Below, piece by piece: positions 39,492 through 49,605 of a stretch of DNA of 64,000 nt. Origin of the DNA: Mitsuaria chitosanitabida ATCC BAA-476 = NBRC 102408 (GTDB taxonomy: Bacteria; Pseudomonadota; Gammaproteobacteria; Burkholderiales; Burkholderiaceae_C). The stretch lies in NCBI RefSeq assembly GCF_001598255.1, contig NZ_BCYP01000033.1, forward strand, positions 186,001 through 250,000. Direction: 5' to 3'. The notes under the pieces were generated by a model. That model was not told the DNA's origin, did not search any database, and saw only the letters and a program-made list of their open reading frames with translations. Position 1 is the first letter of the stretch, and every line of letters begins with the position of its first letter. The translations under genes were made by a program, and so were the position numbers.

Positions 39492-39507
39492 TGGCACGGC
39501 GCTTGCG
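39492..39507 (+). promoter_or_regulatory. Sigma-54 (RpoN) promoter of the exporter operon
   Basis: TGGCACGGCGCTTGCG matches TGGCACG-N4-TTGCW at every position but the last, with GG and GC at the required 10-base spacing. The ATG of the adaptor gene lies 43 bp after the -12 GC, leaving room for a leader of about 30 nt. Confidence 0.82.
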
Positions 39508-39549
39508 ATCCTGGAAGCCGACGCCACTCCGACCACCCACGGACACCTC

Positions 39550-40818
39550 ATGATTCGCGACACCTCCGGCCAGGACCGCCCGCTCGAACGCTCGCATGGA
39601 CGCCGCCGCCTGTGGCTGGCGCTGGCCGGCGCCGGGCTGCTGGTCGCCGCCTTCGCCGCCGCGCCCGCCGTGCAGCGGATGATGGGCAGCGGCAACTCCG
39701 TCAGCCTGTCGCGCCTGGGCGTCGCCGCCGTCGAGATCGGCCCGCTGGTGCGCGATGTCGCCGGCGAGGGCAAGGTCGTCGCCGCGATGAGCCCCACCGT
39801 CTACGCGCTGCACGGCGGCAACCTCGTGCTGCGCGTCAAGGCCGGCGACAAGGTCACCAAGAACCAGCTGCTGGGCGAGATCGACAGCCCCGACCTGCGC
39901 GCCAAGCTCGCCCAGGAACGCAGCAACGCCGACGCGCTGCGCACCGAAGCCCTGCGCGCCGAGGTCGACGGCCGCGAGCAACGCGCCGCCCTGCGCTCCA
40001 CCTACGAGAACGCCGGCATCGACCTGCAGACCGCCCGCAACGACCTGGCCCGCCAGACCAAGGCCTTCGAGGCCGGCGCCGTCGCCGGCATGCAGGTCGA
40101 GAAGGCGCGCGACGCGCTGGAGAAGGCCCGCATCACCGCCGCCCACGCCGAGGCCGGCCTGGGCCTGAAGGACGACAGCCTCAAGTTCGAGCTGCAGGCC
40201 AAGCAGCAGGCGCTGCAGCGTCAGCAACTGCTGGTGCAGGACCTGGAGCGCCAGGTCGCCGAGCTGGAACTGCGCTCGCCGGTGGACGGCCAGGTCGGCC
40301 AGCTGCTGGTGGCCGAGCGCGCCAACGTCGCCGCCGGCGCCGGGCTGCTGACCGTCGTCGACCTGACGGCGCTGGAAGTCCAGATGCAGGTCCCCGAGAG
40401 CTTCGCCCGCGACCTCGCCATCGGCATGCCCGGCGAGATCTCCGGCAACGGCCGCCAGTGGCGCGGCCTGGTGAGCACCGTCTCGCCGGAGGTCGTGAAC
40501 AACGAGGTCGCCGCCCGCATCCGCTTCGACGGCGCCACGCCCGACCAGCTGCGCCAGAACCAGCGCCTGTCCGTGCGCGTGCTGCTGGACAAGCGCGACA
40601 AGGTGCTGACCGTCGCGCGCGGCAGCTTCGTCGAGGAAGGCGGCGGCCGTTTCGCCTACGTCGTCGAGGACGGCCAGGCGGTCAGGCGCCCCATCCGCCT
40701 GGGCGCGCAGAGCCTGTCCAAGGTCGAGGTGCTGGAGGGCCTGAAGCCGGGCGACAAGGTCGTCGTCTCCGGCGGTCAGGCCTTCGACGGCGCCGAGCGC
40801 GTGACGCTCAGCCCGTGA
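39550..40818 (+). CDS. Periplasmic adaptor (HlyD/MacA-type membrane fusion protein)
   Basis: Links the inner-membrane ABC permeases to the outer-membrane channel; 422 aa. Seen: one membrane anchor (LWLALAGAGLLVAAFAAAP), first half-lipoyl segment (LHGGNLVLRVKAGDKVTKNQLLGEIDSPDL), a coiled-coil hairpin (about residues 115-235), second half-lipoyl (LELRSPVDGQVGQLLV), beta-barrel and membrane-proximal domains (..LEGLKPGDKVVVSGGQAFDGAERV). First gene of the sigma-54-driven operon. ATG 39550. Confidence 0.92.
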   Translation: MIRDTSGQDRPLERSHGRRRLWLALAGAGLLVAAFAAAPAVQRMMGSGNSVSLSRLGVAAVEIGPLVRDVAGEGKVVAAMSPTVYALHGGNLVLRVKAGDKVTKNQLLGEIDSPDLRAKLAQERSNADALRTEALRAEVDGREQRAALRSTYENAGIDLQTARNDLARQTKAFEAGAVAGMQVEKARDALEKARITAAHAEAGLGLKDDSLKFELQAKQQALQRQQLLVQDLERQVAELELRSPVDGQVGQLLVAERANVAAGAGLLTVVDLTALEVQMQVPESFARDLAIGMPGEISGNGRQWRGLVSTVSPEVVNNEVAARIRFDGATPDQLRQNQRLSVRVLLDKRDKVLTVARGSFVEEGGGRFAYVVEDGQAVRRPIRLGAQSLSKVEVLEGLKPGDKVVVSGGQAFDGAERVTLSP

Positions 40819-40905
40819 CGCCGCGCCATGGCAAGACCTGACCCTTCCGGATCCACCGACTCCCCCATCCACCCCGTCCCCTCCACCGACGCCGCGAGGA
40901 AACCC

Positions 40906-41628
<723 letters not shown>

Positions 41629-41650
41629 TCGCGCGCCCCACAAGGACATC

Positions 41651-43210
41651 ATGAGAGTGCCCTTCCCTTCCTCGCGATCGGCCGGCGCCGCCCGTCCAGG
41701 CGGCGCCTCGACGGCGGACTCGACCTCGGCGAGCGCGATGCCCGCGGGCGCGCCGTCCGCGTCGCGGCGCCGCTCGCGGCTGCCGTCGCTGTCGCTGATC
41801 GCCGCCGTCGCGCTGGTGTGCGCGGGCTGCTGCTTCCCGGCCGCGGCGCAGGCCGAGGACCTGCTCGAGATCTACGACCTGGCCCGCTCGGCCGATCCCG
41901 TGCTGGCCGGCGCGCGCGCCGTGCGCGGTCAGCAGGGCGAGCTCGCCGTGCAGGCGCGCGCGGCGCTGCTGCCGCAGTGGAGCGCCCAGCTCTCTGAGCT
42001 GCGCAACCAGGACGACGGCACGCGTCAGCACCAGCTCACGCACAGCCTCAGCCAAGTGCTGGTGGACCTGAGCAAGCTGCGCGGCTGGGATGCCGCGCGC
42101 ACGCTGGTCGACGCCGAGGACGCGCGCGTGCGCGCCGCCGAGGCCGATCTCTGCGCCCGCGTCGCGCGCGCCTACTTCGGCGTGCTGACCGCGCAGGCAA
42201 CGCTGCAGACGGCGCAGGCCATCGAGGACGTGTACGGCCAGCAGGTCGCGCAGGCGCAGTCGCGCTTCGAGGCGCAGCTGTCGGCCTCCCTGGACGTCGA
42301 GCAGGCCCGCGCCTACTACGAGCTGGCCCGCGGCAACACCGCGGCCGTCCGCGAGGACCTGGCCGACGCGCGTCAGGCGCTGGCGCAGATCACCGGCCGC
42401 ATGCCGGGCGAGCTCAAGCCCCTCGCGCCCGAGCTGGCCATGCTGATGCCCGATCCCGCCGATCCCGAGGCCTGGGTCACGCAGGCGCTGCGCGACAACC
42501 CCTCGCTGCAGGCCGCGGCGCTGGGCGTGACGGCGAGCGACCAGCGCGTCGCCGCCGCGCGCGCGGCGCACCTGCCGACGCTGAGCCTGGGCCTCGACGG
42601 CCAGCGCTTGGCGGGCAACGCGGTCGCGCCGCAGGACGCGGGCCGCTACAACTCGACCATCGGCCTGAAGCTGACCATCCCGATCTTCGCGGGCGGCGCG
42701 GTCGAGTCGCAGAAGCGCCAGGCCATCTACCAGCGCGAGCAACTGCGCGACGACCTCGAGGGCGCGCGCCGCGCGATGACCCGCGAGACGCAGGCGCAGT
42801 ACCAGTCGGTGCTGTCGGCGCTCAGCCAGATGCGCACGGCCGGCGCCGCGGTGCAGGCGGCGGAGAAGGCCCTGACCTCCACCCGCAGCGGCCTGGACCT
42901 GGGCGCGCGCACGATGACCGACCTGCTGCTGGCCATCCAGACGCAGAGCAATGCCCGCAACGCCTGGGAACAGGCGCGCCACCGCTACGTGCTGTCCAAG
43001 CTGCTGCTGCAGCAGGCCGCCGGCGCGCTGGCCGAGCCGCAACTCGCGGCCGTGAACACGCTGCTGGTGGCGCCGCCCGCCGCGCCGCCGACGGCGCCGC
43101 CGATGTCGTCATCGGCCTCGCTCCCGACGTCCACGTCGGCCTCGACCGCGCCGTCGACGTCGTCCGCGGCCCTGGCCCCTGCCCTCACCACCGCCCGTCT
43201 CGCTCGCTGA
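41651..43210 (+). CDS. TolC-family outer-membrane channel protein
   Basis: 519 aa; trimeric exit duct of the exporter. Seen: a long polar N-terminus, hydrophobic signal (LSLIAAVALVCAGCCFPAAAQA), then the TolC repeat structure (DLLEIYDLARSADPVLAGARAV; VARAYFGVLTAQATLQTAQ; a second copy LGVTASDQRVAAARAAHLPTLSLGL; IGLKLTIPIFAGG). The C-terminus carries an unusual Ala/Pro/Ser/Thr-rich tail of about 50 residues (PTSTSASTAPSTSSAA). The CC in the signal could be a lipobox (VCAG-C), unproven. Confidence 0.92.
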   Translation: MRVPFPSSRSAGAARPGGASTADSTSASAMPAGAPSASRRRSRLPSLSLIAAVALVCAGCCFPAAAQAEDLLEIYDLARSADPVLAGARAVRGQQGELAVQARAALLPQWSAQLSELRNQDDGTRQHQLTHSLSQVLVDLSKLRGWDAARTLVDAEDARVRAAEADLCARVARAYFGVLTAQATLQTAQAIEDVYGQQVAQAQSRFEAQLSASLDVEQARAYYELARGNTAAVREDLADARQALAQITGRMPGELKPLAPELAMLMPDPADPEAWVTQALRDNPSLQAAALGVTASDQRVAAARAAHLPTLSLGLDGQRLAGNAVAPQDAGRYNSTIGLKLTIPIFAGGAVESQKRQAIYQREQLRDDLEGARRAMTRETQAQYQSVLSALSQMRTAGAAVQAAEKALTSTRSGLDLGARTMTDLLLAIQTQSNARNAWEQARHRYVLSKLLLQQAAGALAEPQLAAVNTLLVAPPAAPPTAPPMSSSASLPTSTSASTAPSTSSAALAPALTTARLAR

Positions 43211-43226
43211 GCCCGGAGGACCTGAC

Positions 43227-44540
43227 ATGCTGACCTACTACCTCGAACTGGGCTTCCGGGCCTTCCGCGCGCACCGCGGGCTGACGGTGCTGATGCTGCT
43301 GTCCATCGCGATGGGCGTGGCCGCCTGCATGACGACGCTGACGCTGTTCCACGTCATGTCCGGCGACCCGATCCCGCACAAGAGCGGCCGGCTCTTCAAC
43401 GTGCAGCTGGACGCGGAATCCGCGCGCGAATGGAAGCCGGGCGACGAGCCCGAGCTGCAGCTCACGCGCTTCGACGCCGAGACGCTGCTGCGCGCCAAGC
43501 GCGCCGTGCACCAGGTGGCGATGACGGGCTCCTTCATCGCGGTCGATCCGGCCGGATCGGGCGACGCGGCGCAGCCCCCCTTCTTCACTGGCGCGCGCTA
43601 CGCCTCGGCCGACTTCTTCGCGATGTTCGAGCCCGGCTTCCGCTTCGGCCAGGGCTGGACCGCCGCCGACGACACCTCGGAGGCGCGCGTGGCGGTGATC
43701 TCCAGCGAGCTCAACGACAAGCTCTTCGGCGGCCAGGACAGCCGCGGCAAGACGCTGCGCCTGCGCGACAAGGACTTCACCGTGATCGGCGTGCTCAAGC
43801 CCTGGCGCCCCGCCCCGCACTACTTCGACCTGACGCTTGGCTCCTACGCCAAGGCCGCGGACGTCTACCTGCCGCTGGCGACCTCGCTGGGCCTGCGCTT
43901 CGGCGCCTCCGGCAACATGAACTGCTGGGGCCGGTCGGACGGCCAGGATCCGCGCGCGCTCAACACGCCCTGCGCCTGGCTCCAGTACTGGGTGCAGCTG
44001 GACACGCCGCAGCAGGTGGCGGACTACCGCAACTACCTGGTGCAGTACTCCGAGCAGCAGCGCCAGGCCGGCCGCTTCGAGCGCCCGCCCAACCCCAAGC
44101 TGACCGCGGTCATGGACTGGCTGAGCCTGCGCAAGGTCGTGCCCAGCGACATCAAGCTGCAGGTCTGGCTGGCGTTCGGCTTCCTGGTGGTCTGCCTGAC
44201 CAACACCGTCGGCCTGCTGCTGGCCAAGTGCCTGCGCCGCAGCGGCGAGATCGGCGTGCGGCGCGCGCTGGGCGCGCCGCGCTCGCAGATCTTCCTGCAG
44301 TTCCTGGTGGAGGCCGGCAGCCTGGGCGTGGCCGGCGGCTTGCTGGGGCTGGCGCTGACCTGGGTCGGCCTGTGGGTCGTGCGCCGCAACCCGTCCGACT
44401 ACGCGCAGCTGGCGCAACTGGACTGGACCATGCTGGGCACCACGCTGGGCGTGTCCTTGCTGGCCAGCGTGCTCGCGGGGCTGCTGCCCGCCTGGCGCGC
44501 CTGCCAGATCACGCCCGCCATCCAGCTCAAGACGCAGTGA
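43227..44540 (+). CDS. MacB/FtsX-type ABC permease, first of two
   Basis: 437 aa. Seen: N-terminal membrane helix (LTVLMLLSIAMGVAACMTTLTL), a large periplasmic MacB-core domain, then three helices (VWLAFGFLVVCLTNTVGLLLA; ASLGVAGGLLGLALTWVGLWV; LGVSLLASVLAGLLPAWRA) with the cytoplasmic coupling segment RRSGEIGVRRALGAPRSQIFLQFLVEA. ATG 43227 follows GGAGG. Lacks a fused ATPase, unlike E. coli MacB, so it relies on the separate ATPase at 40906. Confidence 0.92.
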   Translation: MLTYYLELGFRAFRAHRGLTVLMLLSIAMGVAACMTTLTLFHVMSGDPIPHKSGRLFNVQLDAESAREWKPGDEPELQLTRFDAETLLRAKRAVHQVAMTGSFIAVDPAGSGDAAQPPFFTGARYASADFFAMFEPGFRFGQGWTAADDTSEARVAVISSELNDKLFGGQDSRGKTLRLRDKDFTVIGVLKPWRPAPHYFDLTLGSYAKAADVYLPLATSLGLRFGASGNMNCWGRSDGQDPRALNTPCAWLQYWVQLDTPQQVADYRNYLVQYSEQQRQAGRFERPPNPKLTAVMDWLSLRKVVPSDIKLQVWLAFGFLVVCLTNTVGLLLAKCLRRSGEIGVRRALGAPRSQIFLQFLVEAGSLGVAGGLLGLALTWVGLWVVRRNPSDYAQLAQLDWTMLGTTLGVSLLASVLAGLLPAWRACQITPAIQLKTQ

Positions 44541-44556
44541 GCGCAAGGAGACATCG

Positions 44557-45789
44557 ATGGACATCCTCCCTATCCTCTCGACGCTCAAGCGTCACAAGAC
44601 CGCGGCCGGCCTGATCGTGCTGCAGATCGCGCTGACCTGCGCCATCGTCTGCAACGCGCTGTTCCTGATCTTCCAGCGGATCGAGCGCATCAGCGCCGAC
44701 ACCGGCATGGCCGAGTCGGAGCTGATCTCGCTGTCGCTGTCGAGCATGGCCCGGGTCGAGAACCCCGAGCCGCAGACCCAGGCCGACCTGGCCGCGCTGA
44801 TGCAGGTGCCGGGCGTGGCCTCGGCGACGCTGACCAACCAGTACCCGTACGGGCGCAACTCAAACAACTCCGGCGTGCGCATCGAGCCCGGCGAGCAGGC
44901 CCGCAGCCGCGTGGTGGCGGGCCACTACACGGCCGGCCCGGGCCTGATCAAGACCATGGGGCTCAAGCTGATCGAGGGGCGCGACTTCCTGCCCGAGGAG
45001 TTCGTGCCGGGCTCCAGCCTGGACAACAACCCCAACCCGCGCGTGCCGGCGGTGATCATCAACAAGCGCATGGCGGATCGGCTGTGGCCCGGTGAATCGG
45101 CCCTGGGCAAGGGCATCTACGTCTACGGCGACCAGCCGCAACGCGTCGTCGGCGTGCTGGCCGAGCTGCCCTCGCCCAACCCGGGCTCGCAGGACGAGAA
45201 CACGCTGCACACCATGCTGATGCCGGTGCAGCCCAGCTTCCGCGGCGGCACCTTCCTGATCCGCGTCGCGCCGGGCGCGAACACGGAGGGGGTGCTCAAG
45301 GCCGCGGTCGCCAAGCTGCTGGCCAACAGCCCCGGCCTGCGCCGCGTGGCCCGCGACCAGGACACCCTGCTGCAGCTGCGCGAGGGCTACTACCGCCAGG
45401 ACCGCTCCATGGTGCTGCTGCTGGCGGGCGTGTGCGTGGGCCTGCTGATCGTGACGGCCTTCGGCATCGTCGGCTTGGCCAGCTTCTGGGTGCAGCAGCG
45501 CACGCGGATGATCGGCACGCGGCGCGCGCTGGGCGCCACGCGCGGCCAGATCCTGCGCTACTTCCAGACCGAGAACCTGCTGCTGTCCACCGCCGGCATC
45601 GCGCTGGGGATGATCGGCGCGTACGGGATCAGCCTGCTGCTGATGTCGCATTACGAGCTGCCGCGCCTGCCCTTCGTCTACCTGCCGGTGGGCGCCCTCG
45701 TGCTGTGGACGCTGGGCCAGATCGCGGTCTTCGCCCCGGCGCGGCGCGCCGCGGCGCTGCCCCCGGTGGCCGCCCTGCGCGGCGGCTGA
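44557..45789 (+). CDS. MacB/FtsX-type ABC permease, second of two
   Basis: 410 aa, the heterodimer partner of the preceding permease. Seen: N-terminal helix (TAAGLIVLQIALTCAIVCNALFL), periplasmic domain, helices VLLLAGVCVGLLIVTAFGIVGLASF, LLLSTAGIALGMIGAYGISLLLM and FVYLPVGALVLWTLGQIAVFAP, and coupling segment RMIGTRRALGATRGQILRYFQTENL. ATG 44557 follows AAGGAG, 16 bp after the first permease. A pair of unlike half-permeases is typical of Gram-negative peptide or lipid exporters of this family; the cargo is unknown. Confidence 0.92.
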   Translation: MDILPILSTLKRHKTAAGLIVLQIALTCAIVCNALFLIFQRIERISADTGMAESELISLSLSSMARVENPEPQTQADLAALMQVPGVASATLTNQYPYGRNSNNSGVRIEPGEQARSRVVAGHYTAGPGLIKTMGLKLIEGRDFLPEEFVPGSSLDNNPNPRVPAVIINKRMADRLWPGESALGKGIYVYGDQPQRVVGVLAELPSPNPGSQDENTLHTMLMPVQPSFRGGTFLIRVAPGANTEGVLKAAVAKLLANSPGLRRVARDQDTLLQLREGYYRQDRSMVLLLAGVCVGLLIVTAFGIVGLASFWVQQRTRMIGTRRALGATRGQILRYFQTENLLLSTAGIALGMIGAYGISLLLMSHYELPRLPFVYLPVGALVLWTLGQIAVFAPARRAAALPPVAALRGG

Positions 45790-45850
45790 ACCGGCGCGGC
45801 GGATGCCGCGCCTCTCCCTCCGGCGCCCGGTCCGCGCGCATGTCCCGACA

Positions 45851-45870
45851 TGACGCCCGGCCGGGCGTCA
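45851..45870. promoter_or_regulatory. Perfect 20-bp palindrome before the response regulator
   Basis: TGACGCCCGG followed directly by its reverse complement. It sits immediately upstream of an extended -10 and next to a second small inverted repeat ATGTC-CC-GACAT at 45840-45851. It could be an operator or the hairpin of a weak terminator after the permease genes; no T-tract follows. Confidence 0.55.
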
Positions 45871-45876
45871 CGCCCT

Positions 45877-45885
45877 TGCTATGCT
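45877..45885 (+). promoter_or_regulatory. Possible extended -10 promoter for the regulator/kinase pair
   Basis: TTGCTATGCT contains TG-n-TATGCT. A start about 7 bases later would fall within a few bases of the ATG at 45895, giving an almost leaderless transcript. No good -35 is seen. Confidence 0.4.
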
Positions 45886-45894
45886 GCGCTGCCC

Positions 45895-47241
45895 ATGAGA
45901 ACCGTCCTGATCATCGATGACCACGCCGGCGTCGGCGAGGCGCTGTCGCTGCTGCTCTCGCTGCACGACATCGAGCCGCTGGTCGCGGCCTCGCCCGAGG
46001 AAGGCCTGGCGAGGCTGGCCGAGCGCCGCGTGGACCTGGTGATCCAGGACATGAACTTCAGCGCGGACACGACCTCCGGCGCGGAAGGCCGCGCGCTCTT
46101 CCACCAGCTCCGCGGCCGCCACCCCGACCTGCCCATCATCCTGCTCACCGCATGGACGCAGTTGGAGCAGGCCGTGGCGCTGGTCAAGGCCGGCGCGGCC
46201 GACTACCTGGCCAAGCCCTGGGACGACACCAAGCTGCTGGCGACGGTCGAGAACCTGCTGGAGCTGGGCGAGAACAACCGCGAGCTGCGCCAGGCCCGCC
46301 ACGAGCATCGCCAGCGCCGCGACGATCTGCGCCGCCGCTACCGCCTCGACGGTCTGGTCGCCGAGTCCCCCGCCCTGCTGCGCTGCGTGGAGCTGGCCTG
46401 CCAGGTCGCGCGCTCGTCGGCGCCGGTGCTGATCACCGGGCCCAACGGGAGCGGCAAGGAGCGCATCGCGGCCATCGTGCACGAGAACTCCGCCGTCGCC
46501 GACGGCGCCTTCGTCGCGGTCAACTGCGGCGCGTTGCCGGGCGACCTGATCGAGGCCGAGCTCTTCGGCGCCGACAGCGGCGCCTACACCGGCGCGGCGC
46601 GGGCGCGCGAGGGCCGCTTCGAGACGGCCGACGGCGGCACCCTGTTCCTGGACGAGATCGGCAACCTGCCGCTGGCCGGTCAGGTCAAGCTGCTGCGGGT
46701 GCTGGAGACGGGCCGCTTCGAGCGGCTGGGCTCGAGCCGCACGCGGCAGACGACGGTGCGGGTGATCTCCGCGACCAACGCGGACCTGCGCGCCATGGTG
46801 CGCGCCGGGACCTTCCGCGAGGACCTGTACTACCGCCTCAACGTCATCGAGGTGGCGCTGCCCGGACTGGCCGAGCGGCCGCAGGACATCCTGCCGCTGG
46901 CCGAGTTCTTCCTGGCCGGCCGCGCGACGCTGAGCGACGACGCCCGCGAGGCGCTGCTGGCCTATCCCTGGCCCGGCAACGTGCGCGAGCTCAAGAACGC
47001 GATCGAACGCGCCGCGCTGCTCGCGCCGGCGCGCCTGATCAGCGAGGCCGACCTCGCGCTGCCGGCCGCGCACGCGATGCACGGCGGCGCGGGCACGCGC
47101 AACCTGGACGAGCCCAGCCGCGAGGTGGTGCTGGCCGCGCTGGAGGCCGCGTCGGGCGTGGTCAGCCGCGCGGCGCAATCGCTGGGGCTGTCGCGTCAGG
47201 CGCTGTACCGGCGCATGGAACGCTACGGGCTGGACGCCTGA
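45895..47241 (+). CDS. NtrC-family sigma-54-dependent response regulator
   Basis: 448 aa activator. Seen: receiver with LIIDDHAG, phosphorylated Asp at residue 52 (LVIQDMNF), TAWTQ and [12 protein letters not shown]+ domain with Walker A GPNGSGKE, the sigma-54 contact loop GAYTGA (canonical GAFTGA with Phe to Tyr, a tolerated variant), [12 protein letters not shown], and arginine-finger region [21 protein letters not shown]; Fis-type helix-turn-helix ([23 protein letters not shown]). Downstream of the exporter and likely activator of the sigma-54 promoter at 39492. The sensor kinase start overlaps its stop (TGATG). Confidence 0.93.
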   Translation: MRTVLIIDDHAGVGEALSLLLSLHDIEPLVAASPEEGLARLAERRVDLVIQDMNFSADTTSGAEGRALFHQLRGRHPDLPIILLTAWTQLEQAVALVKAGAADYLAKPWDDTKLLATVENLLELGENNRELRQARHEHRQRRDDLRRRYRLDGLVAESPALLRCVELACQVARSSAPVLITGPNGSGKERIAAIVHENSAVADGAFVAVNCGALPGDLIEAELFGADSGAYTGAARAREGRFETADGGTLFLDEIGNLPLAGQVKLLRVLETGRFERLGSSRTRQTTVRVISATNADLRAMVRAGTFREDLYYRLNVIEVALPGLAERPQDILPLAEFFLAGRATLSDDAREALLAYPWPGNVRELKNAIERAALLAPARLISEADLALPAAHAMHGGAGTRNLDEPSREVVLAALEAASGVVSRAAQSLGLSRQALYRRMERYGLDA

Positions 47242-48623
47242 TGGGCGCGCTGCCGGGGCACGCGGGCTGGCGCCGATCGCTGCGGCTGCGGTTGGCGCTC
47301 TTCCTGGTGGCCGCGGCGGCGCTGGGGCTGCTCATCCATGCCTGGCTGACGGTGTGGCCCATCCCGGCGCTGCTGCAGTCCCTGGGGCTGGCCGCGCCGG
47401 AGCACTGGAGCCTGGCCGCGCTGGCGCTGACCTTCGCGCTGCTGCTGCCGATCGCCTGGGCGCTGGCGAGCGCCCTGCTCGCCCCGCTGATGCGGCTGCT
47501 GCGCGCGCTGGAGAGCACGGTCCTGAGCTATCGCGACGGCGAGTTCGGCAGCGCCATCGTCGGCGAGGCCCCGGGCGGGTTGTCGGAGCTGTCCACCCTG
47601 ATGCGGCTGCACAGCGAGCTGGGCCTGGCCCTGCGCGAGCAGCGCCGTCACCTGGCCCAGCGCGAGCTGCTGCTCGACACCGTGGTGCAGAACACCCCCG
47701 TGGCGCTGGTGCTGACCGACGCGCAGGAGCGCATCGCCTACGCCAACATCGCCGCGCGGCAGCTGATGGACCAGGGCCGCAGCCTGGCCGGCAGATCGCT
47801 CGACGAGGTGCTGCGCGACGCGCCGGACGACCTGCGCCAGGCCTTCGCCGGCGCGCAGGACGGGCTGTTCAGCGTGATGCTGGACGGGCAGGAGGAGCGC
47901 TACCACCTGTCGATGCGGGACTTCCGCCTGCAGGGGCAGCCGCACCGGCTGCGGCTGCTGCGGCGCATGACGCGCGAGCTGTCACGGCAGGAGGTCGCCA
48001 GTTGGAAGCGCGTGATCCGCGTGATCAGCCATGAGCTCAACAACTCGCTGGCGCCGATCTCGTCGCTGGCGCACAGCGGCGCGGAGCTGGCGCGGCGCGG
48101 CCAGCACGAGCGCGTGCCCGGCGTGTTCGCCAGCATCGGCGACCGCGCGCGGCATCTGCATGAGTTCCTGTCGGGGTATGCGCGCTTCGCCAAGCTGCCG
48201 GCCCCGGTGCCGGCGCGCGTCGACTGGCGGCCCTTCGTCGAGACGCTGGGCGCGCACCAGCGCTTCCGGCTGGTGGGCGAGCTGCCGGCCTCGCCCGGGC
48301 AGTTCGACGCGGCGCAGATGGAGCAGGCGCTGATCAACCTGCTGAAGAACGCGCACGAGTCCGGCGGGGCCGAGGAGGACGTGACGCTGACGGTCAGCGC
48401 GCCGCGCGAGGACTGGCGGATCGAGGTCGCCGACCGGGGGCCGGGGATGACCGAGACGCAGCTGTCGCAGGCGCTGCTGCCGTTCTACTCGACCAAGCGC
48501 AGCGGCACCGGCCTGGGCCTGGCGCTGGCGCGCGAGATCGTCGAGAAGCATGGGGGCCGCATCGCGATGGGCAATCGCGAGGGGGGCGGCCTGTGGGTCG
48601 CCATCAGCTGGCCGCGGGGCTGA
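47241..48623 (+). CDS. PAS-containing sensor histidine kinase partner of the NtrC-type regulator
   Basis: 460 aa membrane kinase. Seen: two membrane helices (LRLALFLVAAAALGLLIHAWL; LALTFALLLPIAWALASALLAPL) around a short periplasmic loop, a HAMP-like linker, a PAS domain (VVQNTPVALVLTDAQERIAYANIAARQLM), phospho-acceptor VISHELNNSLAPISSLAHS, and ATPase boxes (ALINLLKNAHESGG, DRGPGM, GTGLGLALAREIVEKHGG). The HELNNSLAPI box is of the NtrB/NtrY-like kind that partners sigma-54 activators. Last gene of the exporter locus. Confidence 0.92.
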   Translation: MGALPGHAGWRRSLRLRLALFLVAAAALGLLIHAWLTVWPIPALLQSLGLAAPEHWSLAALALTFALLLPIAWALASALLAPLMRLLRALESTVLSYRDGEFGSAIVGEAPGGLSELSTLMRLHSELGLALREQRRHLAQRELLLDTVVQNTPVALVLTDAQERIAYANIAARQLMDQGRSLAGRSLDEVLRDAPDDLRQAFAGAQDGLFSVMLDGQEERYHLSMRDFRLQGQPHRLRLLRRMTRELSRQEVASWKRVIRVISHELNNSLAPISSLAHSGAELARRGQHERVPGVFASIGDRARHLHEFLSGYARFAKLPAPVPARVDWRPFVETLGAHQRFRLVGELPASPGQFDAAQMEQALINLLKNAHESGGAEEDVTLTVSAPREDWRIEVADRGPGMTETQLSQALLPFYSTKRSGTGLGLALAREIVEKHGGRIAMGNREGGGLWVAISWPRG

Positions 48624-48638
48624 GCCGCGGCCCGGGCC

Positions 48639-48884
48639 TCACTTGTAGAAGGCCTCGACCTTGCCCTTGAGCTTGATCATCATCGGCTGGCCCTTGCGGT
48701 CCAGCGTGCGGCCGGCCGGCACCTTGATCCAGCCTTCGGAGATGCAGTATTCCTCGACGTCGCGGCGTTCCTTGCCGTTGAAGAGGATGCCGATGTCGTG
48801 CTCGAACACGGCGGCCACGTGATGCGGGCTGCGCGGGTCGACGGACAGGTGGTCGGGGAGTTCGGGGCGGGTGGAGTCGCTCAT
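48639..48884 (-). CDS. DUF3297 family protein
   Basis: 81 aa, function unknown. Seen: SDSTRPELPDHLSVDPRSPHHVAAVFEHDIGILFNGKERRDVEEYCISEGWIKV pattern and a basic end (RKGQPMMIKLKGKVEAFYK), which match DUF3297. ATG 48884 (MSDSTRP) is chosen because conservation begins there; the open frame upstream overlaps the divergent DinB gene. Convergent with the kinase gene, separated by 15 bp. Confidence 0.85.
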   Translation of the reverse strand: MSDSTRPELPDHLSVDPRSPHHVAAVFEHDIGILFNGKERRDVEEYCISEGWIKVPAGRTLDRKGQPMMIKLKGKVEAFYK

Positions 48885-48945
48885 GGACGGGTCACGCTGG
48901 GGTAATTCGGAAAACGCGCATTGTCCCGCACTCGCGCGGCCTAAC

Positions 48946-49566
48946 ATGCGCCGCATGAACGCCATCGCTGATTCAACGGCCGCCGCCGATGCCGCCGCCG
49001 ATTCCTTCGCCCGCGTGCTGGCCGAGCTGAGCGCCGATCCGCTCACCGCGCCCTCGGGTTCCGCCGTCGATCCCGTGACGCTGGAGGCGCTGGCCGCCTT
49101 CCCGCGCCTGCTGGCGGCGCATTTCGCGCTGTTCCCGGTCGACGCCCGTCACTGGGCACCGGCCTCCTGGGACGGCGTGCCCAGCGAGCCGCTGACCGCC
49201 ATCGAGCAGCTGTGCCACGTGCGGGACATCGAGATCGACGGCTATCAGCGGCGCATCCGGCGCACGCTGACCGAGGAGGATCCGCTGCTGGTGTCGCTGG
49301 ACACGGACCAGCTGGCGCGCGACCGCCGCTACGGCGAGGACGATCCCGCGCGCGCGCTGGCCGCCTTCGCGGCCGCGCGGCGCGAGACGCTGGCGATGCT
49401 CGCGACGGTCACGCCGGCGCAGCTCCAGCGCCGGGCGCGCTTCGAGGGCTACGGCCCGCTGACCTTCAAGGCGCTGGTGCACTACCTGTGCAGCCACGAC
49501 CAGCAGCACCTCGCGGGGCTGCAGTGGGTGCTGGGGCGGCACGACGCCGCCGCGATCCCGCGCTGA
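48946..49566 (+). CDS. DinB-superfamily protein
   Basis: 206 aa four-helix-bundle protein of the DinB/YfiT metal-enzyme superfamily; activity unknown, family members include thiol S-transferases and hydrolases. Seen: three candidate metal histidines, in LCHVRDIEIDGY (about residue 91) and in YLCSHDQQHLAGLQWVL near the C-terminus. ATG 48946 or 48955. Divergent from the DUF3297 gene across 61 bp. Confidence 0.85.
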   Translation: MRRMNAIADSTAAADAAADSFARVLAELSADPLTAPSGSAVDPVTLEALAAFPRLLAAHFALFPVDARHWAPASWDGVPSEPLTAIEQLCHVRDIEIDGYQRRIRRTLTEEDPLLVSLDTDQLARDRRYGEDDPARALAAFAAARRETLAMLATVTPAQLQRRARFEGYGPLTFKALVHYLCSHDQQHLAGLQWVLGRHDAAAIPR

Positions 49567-49605
49567 GGAGGCCTGGACCGGGCCTCGACCGCGGGGACGA
49601 GGCGC

